A model generated the notes under the pieces. That model saw only the letters and a list, made by a program, of their open reading frames with translations. It did not search any database and was not told the DNA's origin. Made by a program: the position numbers and the translations under genes. From positions 1-6,492 of the forward strand of contig JAEWFG010000158.1 of the NCBI GenBank assembly GCA_023388935.1: a DNA stretch of 6,492 nt. Reading direction: 5' to 3'. Of the stretch, positions 1-6,263 are shown in pieces. Positions within the stretch are counted from its first letter, which is position 1, and every line of letters begins with the position of its first letter. Origin of the DNA: Pseudomonadota bacterium (lineage in GTDB: Bacteria; Pseudomonadota; Alphaproteobacteria; Rhizobiales; Xanthobacteraceae).

Positions 1-2
1 AC

Positions 3-746
3 CTGAAATCGCTGCGCACCGGCATCATGGCCGGCGCACCCTGCCCGATCGAGGTCATGAAGCGCGTCAACAACGAGATGAACATGCAGGAGGTCACGAT
101 CGCCTATGGCATGACCGAGACCAGCCCGGTCAGCTTCCAGAGCGCCGTGGACGACCCGCTCGAGCGCCGCGTCTCGACCGTCGGACGGATTCATCCGCAT
201 GTTGAGGTCAAGGTCGTCGATCTCGAAGGCAGGATCGTCAAGCGCGGCGAACGCGGCGAGCTCTGCACCCGCGGCTACAGCGTCATGATGGGCTATTGGG
301 AGGAGAAGGAGAAGACAGCCGATGTGCTCGATGCCAACGGCTGGATGCACACCGGCGATCTCGCCACCATTGACGACGAGGGCTATTGCAACATCGTCGG
401 CCGCATCAAGGACATGGTGATCCGCGGCGGCGAGAACCTCTATCCGCGCGAGATCGAGGAATTTCTTTATCGCCACCCCAAGATCCAGGACGTGCAGATC
501 TTTGGCGTGGCGGACAGCCGCTATGGTGAGGAGCTCTGCGCCTGGGTTCGCGTCAGGTCAGGCGAACAAATGACGGCGGACGAGGTTCGCGCCTTCTGCG
601 AAGGCCAGATCGCCCACAACAAGATCCCGCGCTATGTGGAGTTCGTCGACGAATTTCCGATGACCGTGACGGGGAAGATCCAGAAATTCGTGATGCGCGA
701 TGCGGTGGAGCAGCGGCTGGGATTGAAGGCGGCGAAGACAGCGTGA
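3..746 (+). CDS. AMP-forming acyl-CoA synthetase (ACSF2/FadD type), C-terminal part
   Basis: This enzyme activates a fatty or other carboxylic acid with ATP to an acyl-adenylate and then forms the acyl-CoA thioester. The frame is open to the window edge (LKSLRTGIMAGAPCP), so the start and the N-terminal ATP-binding region are missing. Counting from the Met at 27, the visible ANL-superfamily motifs are YGMTETSPVS (27-36, adenylate binding), the TGD of GWMHTGDL (109-111, Asp binding the ribose hydroxyls), the hinge region GRIKDMVIRGGENLYP (125-140) and the A10 motif PMTVTGKIQKF with the catalytic lysine K217 (codon 675-677). The C-terminal lid domain therefore appears intact. The sequence resembles mitochondrial ACSF2 and bacterial medium- to long-chain acyl-CoA synthetases; the exact substrate cannot be read from it. 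It ends in TGA and converges on the kinase gene across a palindromic repeat. The family call is firm and the chain-length specificity is open. Confidence 0.93.
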   Translation: MKSLRTGIMAGAPCPIEVMKRVNNEMNMQEVTIAYGMTETSPVSFQSAVDDPLERRVSTVGRIHPHVEVKVVDLEGRIVKRGERGELCTRGYSVMMGYWEEKEKTADVLDANGWMHTGDLATIDDEGYCNIVGRIKDMVIRGGENLYPREIEEFLYRHPKIQDVQIFGVADSRYGEELCAWVRVRSGEQMTADEVRAFCEGQIAHNKIPRYVEFVDEFPMTVTGKIQKFVMRDAVEQRLGLKAAKTA

Positions 747-774
747 GTGGCTGAGTGATCTCGCCACACCAACA

Positions 775-879
775 CTGTCATTCCGCGCGAAAGCGGGGAA
801 TCCAGTGCGCCGCGGCTTCTCCGTATCCCACTAGCGCCTCTGGAATACTGGGTCGCCCGGTCAAGCCGGGCGACGACAG
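775..879. repeat. Intergenic palindromic repeat of the bradyrhizobial type
   Basis: The element is bounded by CTGTC (775-779) and GACAG (875-879). Its left hairpin pairs ATTCC (780-784) with GGAAT (797-801), continues with CGC/GCG (786-788/793-795) and is capped by a GAAA tetraloop. Its right hairpin is a perfect 9-bp stem, 852-860 with 866-874, around the loop TCAAG. Internal CCAGT (802-806) and ACTGG (847-851) can also pair. I recall this kind of element (TCATTCC...GGAATCCAG...CTGGAAT...GACAG) as dispersed in Bradyrhizobium and related genomes. It fills the gap between two convergent genes and may act as a two-way transcription barrier, but no T-run follows the stems, so a canonical terminator is not shown. 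Confidence 0.75.
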
Positions 880-901
880 CGGAGATTGACGCGCGACCTC
901 C

Positions 902-1903
902 CTAAACCGTCAGCCCGCGCTGCTGGGCCAGCTCCTTCAGCGACACTTGCGGGCGTGCGCCGATGTGCTGGATCACTTCGGCAGCAGCGAGCGCACCGAG
1001 CTCACCGCACTGCTTGTACGCCAGGTTGCGCGCCAGGCCGAACAGGAAGCCGGCGGCGAAGAGATCGCCGGCGCCGGTGGTGTCGACCACCTGCCTGACC
1101 GGGAACGCGGGCGCGGCGACGGCGTCTTCCGGCGAGATCACCATGCAGCCCTTCTCGCTGCGGGTGACGATTCCGAGATTGACGTCGTCGCGCAGCTGTT
1201 TCAGCGCGGTATCGAAATCCGAGGTCGTGTAGAGCGAGTGCAGCTCGGATTCGTTGGCGAAGACGATGTCGACGGTGCCATTGCGCATCAACGCGAGAAA
1301 CTCGTCGCGATAGCGGTCGACGCAGAAGGAATCCGACAGCGTCAGCGCCACCTTGCGCTTGGCGTCATGGGCGATCTTGGCCGCCTTGAGGAAGGCATCC
1401 TTGGCGTCCTTGGGGTCCCAGAGATAGCCCTCGAGATAGACGATGCCGGCAGAAGCGATCTCGGCCGGATCGATGTCGGCAGGCGACAGGTCCTGCGCGG
1501 CGCCGAGATAGGTGTTCATGGTGCGCTCGCCGTCGCCCGTCACCAGGATGTAGGAGCAACCGGTGGCGGGGCCATCCTTCGCGGCGGGCGTGTTGAAGGC
1601 GACGCCGGCGGCGCGGATGTCATGGACGTAGAGCTTGCCGATCTGATCGTCCTTGACCTTGCCGACATAGGCGGCGCGCGCGCCGAGGCTGCCGATGCCG
1701 ACGATGGTGTTGGCGGCCGAGCCGCCCGAGACTTCCGTCGCCGGGCCCATGTCCTCGTAGATGGCGGCAGCCCGCGCCTCGTCGATCAGGGACATGCTGC
1801 CCTTGGTCATGCCGTGCCGGGCCAAAAAGGCTTCATCGGTCCTGACCAGCACGTCGAACAGCGCGTTGCCGATGCCGAGAACGTCATATTTCACGTCTGC
1901 CAT
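902..1903 (-). CDS. PfkB-family kinase, probable adenosine kinase
   Basis: The 333-residue protein is a complete ribokinase/PfkB-fold kinase, expected to transfer the ATP gamma-phosphate to the 5'-hydroxyl of adenosine in purine salvage in the cytoplasm. Visible landmarks are an N-terminal beta strand VLGIGNALFDVLV (8-20) with the substrate-contacting Asp, the GGSAAN glycine motif (60-65) inside PfkB signature 1, the NESE motif (217-220) that helps coordinate Mg/phosphate, and signature 2 DTTGAGDLFAAGF (274-286) with D280 as the catalytic base and GAG as the anion hole. The length is typical of the family. The ATG at 1903 is preceded by AAGGTG (1910-1905 on this strand), a reasonable ribosome binding site that supports this start. 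It is divergent from murJ and convergent with the synthetase, so probably monocistronic. Alphaproteobacterial proteins like this are usually annotated as adenosine kinase; a related sugar or nucleoside kinase activity is not excluded. Confidence 0.9.
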   Translation of the reverse strand: MADVKYDVLGIGNALFDVLVRTDEAFLARHGMTKGSMSLIDEARAAAIYEDMGPATEVSGGSAANTIVGIGSLGARAAYVGKVKDDQIGKLYVHDIRAAGVAFNTPAAKDGPATGCSYILVTGDGERTMNTYLGAAQDLSPADIDPAEIASAGIVYLEGYLWDPKDAKDAFLKAAKIAHDAKRKVALTLSDSFCVDRYRDEFLALMRNGTVDIVFANESELHSLYTTSDFDTALKQLRDDVNLGIVTRSEKGCMVISPEDAVAAPAFPVRQVVDTTGAGDLFAAGFLFGLARNLAYKQCGELGALAAAEVIQHIGARPQVSLKELAQQRGLTV

Positions 1904-2027
1904 TCACCTTGATCCTGTTGCCGGATTGCGGTGGCCGGGGAAATCCGCTTCCTGTCGGCCTGAAATCTGGCTCGCGGCCTATCACGACCGGGCCTTTGCG
2001 AGCAAGCAACGGTATTATCAAAGAGCT

Positions 2028-3560
2028 ATGATCCGCTCCTTCCTGACCGTCTCGACGGGAACACTGGCCTCACGGCTGTTGGGCTTTGTCCGCGACTCCC
2101 TGATCGCGGCGTTGCTCGGCACCGGCGCCGTGGCGGATGCGTTTCTGGCCGCATTCCAGCTTGTCAACGTGGTACGGCGGCTGCTCAGCGAAGGGGCGCT
2201 GAATGCGGCGCTGATTCCGGCATGGCTGCGTGTCCGTGACCGCGATGGCGAGGAGGCCGCGGCAGCGTTCGCGGGGCGCGTGCTCGGCACGGTCAGCACG
2301 GCTCTGATCGCAATCTCGGTCGTCATTGCTCTCTCGATGCCGCTGATCATCACCATCATCGCGCCGGGATTCCTTGGCAGCGCGACGCTCGATCTCGCCG
2401 TCCAGAACGCGCGGTTGATGCTACCTTATCTCGCTTTCGCCGGCCCGGTCACGGTGTTGATGGGATTGCTCAACGCGCAGGGGCGGTTTGCGCTCACCGC
2501 ATTCTCGCCACTGCTGTTCAACATCGCCCTGATTGCGGCAATCGCGGCTCTGCTCGTCTGGCATACCGATGCGACTTTTGCCGCGTGGATGCTGGCGGCC
2601 ACCGTCGGCGTCGCCGGCCTGCTGCAGCTCCTGATGCTGCTGTCGCAACAAAGTGCACGTCTTGCCACGCCGTTGCGTGTGAGCTCCGACAAGGAGATGC
2701 GAGCCTTCTTCGGCAAGGCTATCCCCGGCATGATCGCAAGCTCGGGCCCGCAATGGCTGATAGTGGCCGGCGCGATCATCGCCTCGGCCACGCCCTCCGC
2801 CGTGTCCTGGCTTTACTTCGCCAACCGCCTGATCGAGCTGCCGCTCGGCATCGTCGGCGTCGCCATGGGCACGGTGCTGGTGCCGGAGTTGACGCGCGCG
2901 GTGGCTAGCTGCGACCGCGACGCGGTGGCACACGCGGAGTCGCGCGCCCTGGAGGTCGCGACCGGGCTTGCACTGCCGGCCACGCTCGGCCTGATCGTGC
3001 TGGCCGAGCCGATCGTGCGACTGCTGTTCGAGCATGGCGCCTTCGGCGCGGATGACAGCGCAGCGACCTCGCGCGCGCTGATGTGGCTGGCGCTGGGGCT
3101 GCCGGCTCACGTGCTGATCAAGGCGCTGTCGCCGGCCTTCTATGCCCGCAGCAACACGATGACGCCGCTGCTGGCAACGGCCAAAGGCTTTGTGGTCGCT
3201 GTCGCCCTTGCGGTTCTGCTCGGGCACTTCTTCGACGCAAGCGGGATCGCCGCAAGCATCGCGGCCGGCGCCTGGAGCAGCGCGCTCTCGCTGCTGCGGA
3301 AAGGCAGGGGTGAATTCGGCTTCTCGGTCGACACCGCCGCCCGCAAGCGGCTGCCGCGGATCGTGCTCGCCGCAGCCGCCATGGGCGCCCTGCTCTGGCT
3401 GACGACGGGTCTGTTGCCTGCCGAGGCACATGGCCTCATCCGCTTCCTTGTGCTGGGCCTGCAGATCGGAGCCGGAATCGCCGTCTATGGCCTGCTCCTG
3501 CAAATCCTCGGCGCCGCCTCATGGCGCGAGGCGGTTGCCGCCTTGAGGCGGCCCGCCTAG
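2028..3560 (+). CDS. murJ: MurJ lipid II flippase (MviN family)
   Basis: This 510-residue inner-membrane protein of the MOP/MVF superfamily is expected to flip lipid II to the periplasm for peptidoglycan synthesis. The N-terminus MIRSFLTVSTGTLASRLLGF aligns by eye with E. coli MurJ. The cavity arginines essential in E. coli have counterparts: R16 (R18), R22 (R24), R50 in VVRRLLSEGAL (R52) and R267 in FANRLIELP (R270); D37 matches D39. Long hydrophobic stretches at roughly 23-45, 86-113, 130-150, 160-206, 240-290, 309-331, 351-371, 383-402, 446-464 and 471-497 fit the 14-helix fold. The reading frame is open upstream to 1761, but that part overlaps the divergent kinase gene and has no family similarity, so the ATG at 2028 is chosen. 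Its AAAGAG (2020-2025) lies only 2 nt from the ATG, an unusually short spacing. The gene leads the murJ-trpS-usp-nfu series. Confidence 0.96.
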   Translation: MIRSFLTVSTGTLASRLLGFVRDSLIAALLGTGAVADAFLAAFQLVNVVRRLLSEGALNAALIPAWLRVRDRDGEEAAAAFAGRVLGTVSTALIAISVVIALSMPLIITIIAPGFLGSATLDLAVQNARLMLPYLAFAGPVTVLMGLLNAQGRFALTAFSPLLFNIALIAAIAALLVWHTDATFAAWMLAATVGVAGLLQLLMLLSQQSARLATPLRVSSDKEMRAFFGKAIPGMIASSGPQWLIVAGAIIASATPSAVSWLYFANRLIELPLGIVGVAMGTVLVPELTRAVASCDRDAVAHAESRALEVATGLALPATLGLIVLAEPIVRLLFEHGAFGADDSAATSRALMWLALGLPAHVLIKALSPAFYARSNTMTPLLATAKGFVVAVALAVLLGHFFDASGIAASIAAGAWSSALSLLRKGRGEFGFSVDTAARKRLPRIVLAAAAMGALLWLTTGLLPAEAHGLIRFLVLGLQIGAGIAVYGLLLQILGAASWREAVAALRRPA

Positions 3561-3594
3561 CCCGGCCTCGCCGCGCGGGGCTCTCGAATTACCC

Positions 3595-3623
3595 TTGACG
3601 GGGCAGCGCCGCTGTTGGAAACG
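3595..3623 (+). promoter_or_regulatory. Candidate -35 element of a trpS promoter
   Basis: CCTTGACG (TTGACG at 3595-3600) closely matches the alphaproteobacterial housekeeping -35 consensus CTTGAC and lies 65 bp before the trpS ATG, in the murJ-trpS spacer. The sequence 16-17 nt downstream (about 3617-3623) is a poor -10 match, so the call is tentative. AGCCC (3559-3563) and GGGCT (3578-3582) just upstream can form a short GC-rich hairpin at the end of murJ, without a T-run. No T-box-like or Trp-rich leader peptide is seen. Confidence 0.3.
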
Positions 3624-3652
3624 ACGGCCGATTACCTCAGGGAAGGCTTGCC

Positions 3653-3656
3653 AGGA
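3653..3656 (+). promoter_or_regulatory. trpS ribosome binding site
   Basis: AGGA lies 9 nt before the ATG at 3666. It supports that ATG over the in-frame TTG at 3615, which would add 17 residues not expected in the family. Confidence 0.7.
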
Positions 3657-3665
3657 AAACTAACC

Positions 3666-4718
3666 ATGCCATTCGTTGAACGGGTCTTTTCGGGCGTCCA
3701 GCCGACGGGCAATCTGCATCTCGGCAATTATCTCGGCGCGGTCGTCAACTTCGTGAAGATGCAGGAAACTCATAACTGCATCTATTGCGTCGTCGACATG
3801 CACGCGATCACGCAAGGGGTGGACGTCTGGGGCGGACCGGCCGAGCTCGCGCGCAACACCCGCGAGGTGACCGCGGCGTTCATCGCCAGCGGCATCGATC
3901 CGAAGAAGCATATCGTGTTCAACCAGAGCCAGGTCTCGGGCCATGCCGAGCTCGCCTGGATCTTCAACTGCGTCGCGCGCCTGGGCTGGCTGAACCGCAT
4001 GACCCAGTTCAAGGAGAAGGCCGGCAAGGATCGCGAGAACGTCTCCGTCGGGCTCTACGACTATCCCGTGCTGATGGCGGCCGACATTTTGCTCTACCGC
4101 GCCACCCATGTTCCGGTGGGCGAGGACCAGAAGCAGCATCTCGAGCTCTCGCGCGACATCGCGCAGAAGTTCAATAATGATTTCGGCGACTCGATCCGCA
4201 GCCACGGCGCCAATGACGGCCTGTTCTTCCCGCTGCCGGAACCCTTCATCACGGGGCCGGCGACGCGCGTGATGAGCTTGCGCGACGGCACCAAGAAAAT
4301 GTCGAAGTCGGATGCATCCGACAATTCGCGCATCAACCTGACCGACGACGCTGACACCATCGCGCAGAAGATCCGCAAGGCGAAGACCGATCCGGAGCCT
4401 CTCCCGACCGAGGAGAAGGGCCTGGAAACGCGCCCCGAAGCCGACAATCTCGTCGGCATCTTCGCCGCACTCTCCGGCCGTTCCAAGGCCGACGTGCTCC
4501 GCGATTTCGGCGGCGGCCAGTTCTCCAGCTTCAAGAACGCGCTGGCGGAGCTGTGCGTCACGAAGCTCGCCCCGATCGCGGGCGAGATGAAGCGCCTCGT
4601 CGCTGACCCCGGCCATATCGACGCCATCCTGAACGATGGCTCCGACCGGGCCCGCACCATCGCCGACGAGACCATGAAGCTTTCGAAGGACATCGTCGGC
4701 TTCATCCGCAGGCGCTGA
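3666..4718 (+). CDS. trpS: Tryptophanyl-tRNA synthetase
   Basis: This class Ic aminoacyl-tRNA synthetase charges tRNA-Trp with tryptophan through a Trp-adenylate and acts in the cytoplasm as a homodimer. The 350-residue protein starts MPFVERVFSGVQPTGNLHLG; the HIGH-type motif is HLGN (18-21) and the KMSKS loop is KKMSKSD (210-216). Between them, MAADILLY (137-144) carries the conserved Asp D140 expected to contact substrate tryptophan, and VPVGEDQKQHLEL (149-161) is the standard core segment. The length fits bacterial TrpS, which is about 330-355 residues. The start is the ATG at 3666, where family similarity begins. The gene lies 105 bp after murJ and 109 bp before usp, so co-transcription is possible but a separate promoter is equally likely. 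Nothing looks broken or transferred. Confidence 0.98.
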   Translation: MPFVERVFSGVQPTGNLHLGNYLGAVVNFVKMQETHNCIYCVVDMHAITQGVDVWGGPAELARNTREVTAAFIASGIDPKKHIVFNQSQVSGHAELAWIFNCVARLGWLNRMTQFKEKAGKDRENVSVGLYDYPVLMAADILLYRATHVPVGEDQKQHLELSRDIAQKFNNDFGDSIRSHGANDGLFFPLPEPFITGPATRVMSLRDGTKKMSKSDASDNSRINLTDDADTIAQKIRKAKTDPEPLPTEEKGLETRPEADNLVGIFAALSGRSKADVLRDFGGGQFSSFKNALAELCVTKLAPIAGEMKRLVADPGHIDAILNDGSDRARTIADETMKLSKDIVGFIRRR

Positions 4719-4768
4719 TTATTGCGTTCGCGAAACCGGCCTGCGCCGCGGCGCCGGCCGACCGCCCC

Positions 4769-4789
4769 CTCTCCCAAACGAAAAGAGAG
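4769..4789. repeat. Short inverted repeat in the trpS-usp spacer
   Basis: CTCTC (4769-4773) and GAGAG (4785-4789) are complementary arms around an 11-nt loop. It follows a GC-rich stretch (4739-4760) with its own GGC/GCC self-complementarity. The pair could be a weak transcript structure after trpS, or a decayed copy of the CTCTCCC-type repeats I recall from bradyrhizobial intergenic regions. No T-run follows, so it is not called a terminator. Confidence 0.35.
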
Positions 4790-4798
4790 TGTGGCAGC

Positions 4799-4831
4799 AT
4801 GTCAGGCAGCGACACGCCGGGACATGCATGA
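4799..4831 (+). CDS. Possible 10-codon leader ORF overlapping the usp start
   Basis: An ATG at 4799 opens a short frame reading MSGSDTPGHA and stops at TGA 4829-4831. That stop overlaps the usp ATG (4828-4830) in an ATGA arrangement, the usual geometry of translational coupling. A purine-rich AAAAGAGAG (4781-4789) lies 9 nt before its ATG and could serve as its ribosome binding site, whereas usp itself has only a weak GGGA (4819-4822). The peptide resembles nothing I know. The arrangement may be chance. Confidence 0.25.
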   Translation: MSGSDTPGHA

Positions 4832-5322
4832 CCAGCAAGCGACTTTGCTTCGAGCCGGGTCACAAACCCAAATGCCTTGTCATCGTTGATGACACCGCCG
4901 AATGGGATCGCGCTGTCTATTACGCCAGCCGTTGGGCGATCCGCGCCGGGGGCGGTGTGGTGATGCTGCGCATCATCGAGACCGACGGGCAGGACCAGGA
5001 ATGGCTGGGCGTCGCCGACATCATGCGCGCCGAGGCGCAGGAGGCAGCGGAAGCGGCGCTCGACCGCGCCGCCGGCCGTGCCAACGGCATCGCCGCGATC
5101 ACGCCCGAACGGGTCATCCGTGAGGGCGCGCCGATGGAGCAGCTCCTCGCGGTGATCGACGAGGACCCCGACATCGCCATGCTCGTGCTCGCCGCCAATC
5201 CCGGCGCGGAAGGTCCGGGGCCACTGGTCGCCCTGCTCGCGCATGCGCTGGGCACGTTCCCGGTTCCCGTAACGATCATTTCCGGCGCGCTCAGCGACCA
5301 AAGCGTGGATTCACTGTCGTAA
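4828..5322 (+). CDS. Universal stress protein (UspA family)
   Basis: The 164-residue protein has a single Usp-type alpha/beta domain. KCLVIVDDTAEWDRAVYYAS (15-34) is the first strand with the Asp pair usual at the nucleotide-pocket edge, VVMLRIIE (44-51) the second strand, a helix rich in Ala and Glu spans about 64-84, and IAMLVLAANPGAEGPG (116-131) and VPVTIISG (146-153) are the later strands. Usp proteins help survival under starvation and other stress; the exact role is unknown. The glycine segment after strand 4 (G126, G129, G131, then LG at 141-142) does not show the full G-x2-G-x9-G-S/T pattern of ATP-binding Usp proteins, so nucleotide binding is uncertain. The ATG at 4828 is preferred because the protein similarity I recall begins at MTSKR; an in-frame GTG at 4789 would add 13 residues. 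It sits in the conserved position between trpS and nfu. Confidence 0.88.
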   Translation: MTSKRLCFEPGHKPKCLVIVDDTAEWDRAVYYASRWAIRAGGGVVMLRIIETDGQDQEWLGVADIMRAEAQEAAEAALDRAAGRANGIAAITPERVIREGAPMEQLLAVIDEDPDIAMLVLAANPGAEGPGPLVALLAHALGTFPVPVTIISGALSDQSVDSLS

Positions 5323-5369
5323 GGGCGGCATAAGTCCATGAAAATTCTAGCGAACTGCCACCGCGTCCC

Positions 5370-5400
5370 TTGACCGTGCGTTCGCCGTCGCCATCTGCTA
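5370..5400 (+). promoter_or_regulatory. Candidate nfu promoter
   Basis: CCTTGACC (TTGACC at 5370-5375) matches the alphaproteobacterial -35 consensus CTTGAC. A weak -10-like CTGCTA (5395-5400) follows after a long 19-nt spacer. The 127-bp usp-nfu gap leaves room for a promoter. No clear Irr, RirA or IscR site could be recognised by eye. Confidence 0.35.
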
Positions 5401-5414
5401 GAGGATAGCTCACG

Positions 5415-5433
5415 CGCCGGCCTTGAACCGGCG
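5415..5433 (+). other. Leader hairpin before nfu
   Basis: CGCCGG (5415-5420) and CCGGCG (5428-5433) form a perfect 6-bp GC stem with a 7-nt loop. It ends 6 nt before the ribosome binding site at 5440, so it would lie in the 5' untranslated leader. It could affect ribosome access or RNA stability; no function is shown. Confidence 0.4.
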
Positions 5434-5439
5434 ACGTCT

Positions 5440-5443
5440 GGAG
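5440..5443 (+). promoter_or_regulatory. nfu ribosome binding site
   Basis: GGAG followed by AAAACC stands 6 nt before the ATG at 5450. It fixes this start over the in-frame TTG at 5423, which lies inside the leader hairpin. Confidence 0.8.
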
Positions 5444-5449
5444 AAAACC

Positions 5450-6019
5450 ATGTTCATTCAAACAGAAGCCACCCCCAATCCTGCCACGCTGAAATTCATT
5501 CCCGGCCGGGTCGTGACCGACGGCAACCCGATGGAGTTTTCGAGCCGCGAAGCTGCGGCGCGTTCGCCGCTTGCCGAAAAGCTGTTCGAGGTGCCCGGCG
5601 TCACCGGCGTGTTCTACGGATCGGATTTCATCACCGTGACCAAGGCGAACGGTGAATGGCAGCAGCTCAAGCCTGCGATCCTCGGCGCCATCATGGAGCA
5701 CTACATGTCCGGCGCGCCGCTGCTCGCCGACGGGGCGGTGCAAAACGACGTCGATCTCGACGACGGGGACGAGTTCTTCGACGAGGCGGATGCCGAGACG
5801 GTCGACATGATCAAGGATCTGATCGAGACGCGCGTGCGGCCCGCGGTCGCCAATGACGGCGGCGACATCACCTTCCGCGGTTTCAAGGATGGCGTCGTCT
5901 ATCTCAACATGAAGGGCGCCTGCTCCGGCTGCCCGTCATCGACCGCGACGCTTCAGCACGGCATCCAGAACCTGCTCAAGCACTTCGTGCCCGACGTGGT
6001 CGAAGTCCGGCCGATGTAA
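5450..6019 (+). CDS. Nfu-type Fe-S cluster scaffold/carrier (Nfu_N plus NifU C-terminal domain)
   Basis: This 189-residue protein is expected to hold a [4Fe-4S] cluster at a dimer interface and pass it to client enzymes in the cytoplasm. The N-terminal Nfu_N domain covers about 1-88, with the typical opening MFIQTEATPNPATLKFIPG and the GVTGVFYGSDFITVTK segment (50-65). An acidic linker (99-113, VDLDDGDEFF region) follows. The C-terminal NifU domain runs from about 115 to 187, with the helix IETRVRPAV, the DGGDI turn (136-140) and the cluster-ligating CSGC motif (C158, C161). The architecture matches alphaproteobacterial and mitochondrial NFU1-type proteins rather than the nitrogenase-specific NifU, which has extra IscU and ferredoxin-like domains. 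Length and motifs are complete. In related genomes I recall tsaB as the usual next gene; here an insertion sequence comes next. Confidence 0.96.
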   Translation: MFIQTEATPNPATLKFIPGRVVTDGNPMEFSSREAAARSPLAEKLFEVPGVTGVFYGSDFITVTKANGEWQQLKPAILGAIMEHYMSGAPLLADGAVQNDVDLDDGDEFFDEADAETVDMIKDLIETRVRPAVANDGGDITFRGFKDGVVYLNMKGACSGCPSSTATLQHGIQNLLKHFVPDVVEVRPM

Positions 6020-6029
6020 GCTGCCGTCG

Positions 6030-6055
6030 GGTGGGCAAAGCGAAGCGTGCCCACC
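6030..6055. repeat. REP-like palindrome 1 downstream of nfu
   Basis: GGTGGGCA (6030-6037) and TGCCCACC (6048-6055) form a perfect 8-bp stem; the 10-nt loop can pair GC/GC once more around GAA. It begins 11 bp after the nfu stop. The GTGGGCA...TGCCCAC core is a type of dispersed intergenic palindrome I recall from Bradyrhizobium. It could stabilise the nfu mRNA end or help stop transcription, though no T-run follows. Confidence 0.7.
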
Positions 6056-6080
6056 TCTTCCTCCGGCAGAGGTAAAAGTG

Positions 6081-6115
6081 GTGGGCACCGCGCAAGTGCG
6101 CCGTTGCCCGCCCAC
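6081..6115. repeat. REP-like palindrome 2, imperfect copy
   Basis: The outer arms GTGGGC (6081-6086) and GCCCAC (6110-6115) pair and the inner GCGC (6090-6093) and GCGC (6098-6101) pair around an AAGT loop. The right arm GCGCCGTTGCCC would have GGGCAACGGCGC as its perfect partner, but the left arm reads GGGCACCGCGC, so one arm has decayed. It shares the GTGGGCA core with palindrome 1, 25 bp upstream, and the two probably make up one composite repeat. Confidence 0.65.
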
Positions 6116-6119
6116 GAAA

Positions 6120-6263
6120 TCAGGCCGCCTGACCGATGCTCGCGGCCTCTTCCGCCGCCTTGATTGCTAATGCATTATTAATCACACATAATTTTATTAC
6201 CTTGGACCTCCCGGAAGTTGCAATTGGCGCCTCTACACGGACCCCGCGGAACCCGAATTGCAT
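6120..6263 (-). CDS. Possible small hypothetical protein, 47 residues
   Basis: A minus-strand frame from the ATG at 6263 to TGA at 6122-6120 encodes 47 residues, beginning MQFGFRGVRVEAP and ending AIKAAEEAASIGQAA. The C-terminal third reads like a natural Ala/Glu-rich amphipathic helix with GC-rich codons (GCG GCG GAA GAG GCC GCG). The middle uses codons rare in this genome (ATA, TTA, GTA, AAT). The ribosome binding site is poor (GGGAAAAGC just before the ATG). I do not recognise the family. It could be a genuine small gene, the surviving 3' end of a larger broken gene (the frame continues 7 more codons upstream before a stop), or chance. Confidence 0.25.
   Translation of the reverse strand: MQFGFRGVRVEAPIATSGRSKVIKLCVINNALAIKAAEEAASIGQAA
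6164..6192 (+). promoter_or_regulatory. Candidate promoter in the AT-rich block
   Basis: TTGCTA (6164-6169) and CATAAT (6187-6192) are separated by 17 bp, matching 4/6 and 5/6 of the sigma-70 consensus. The palindrome TAATGCATTA overlaps the -35 end and spacer. Transcription would start near 6199 and run towards the insertion sequence through the hairpins at 6265-6319. On the opposite strand TTGCAA and TAATAA, 18 bp apart, are an alternative. Confidence 0.35.

Noticed and set aside
947..1912. Plus-strand 321-codon open frame opposite the PfkB kinase
   Set aside because: Compositionally biased mirror of the kinase codons, with no family resemblance; the kinase motifs on the minus strand are unambiguous.
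2013..2018. TATTAT as a -10 box for murJ
   Set aside because: Transcription would start about 3 nt before the ATG, excluding the AAAGAG site, and no -35 is found at proper spacing.
1761..2027. 89-codon N-terminal extension of murJ
   Set aside because: It overlaps the divergent kinase gene, has no signal or family similarity, and MurJ proteins begin where the ATG at 2028 does.
2421..3503. Minus-strand 360-codon open frame opposite murJ
   Set aside because: It is rich in Arg, Gln, His and Gly with no recognisable motif, and mirrors the codon pattern of murJ in a high-GC genome; an antisense shadow.
3660..4616. Minus-strand 318-codon open frame opposite trpS
   Set aside because: Antisense shadow of a clear TrpS coding region.
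5336..5356. ATGAAAATTCTAG as a possible Irr/iron-control-type operator upstream of nfu
   Set aside because: Only one half (TTCTAG) resembles such a site; the left half and spacing do not fit.
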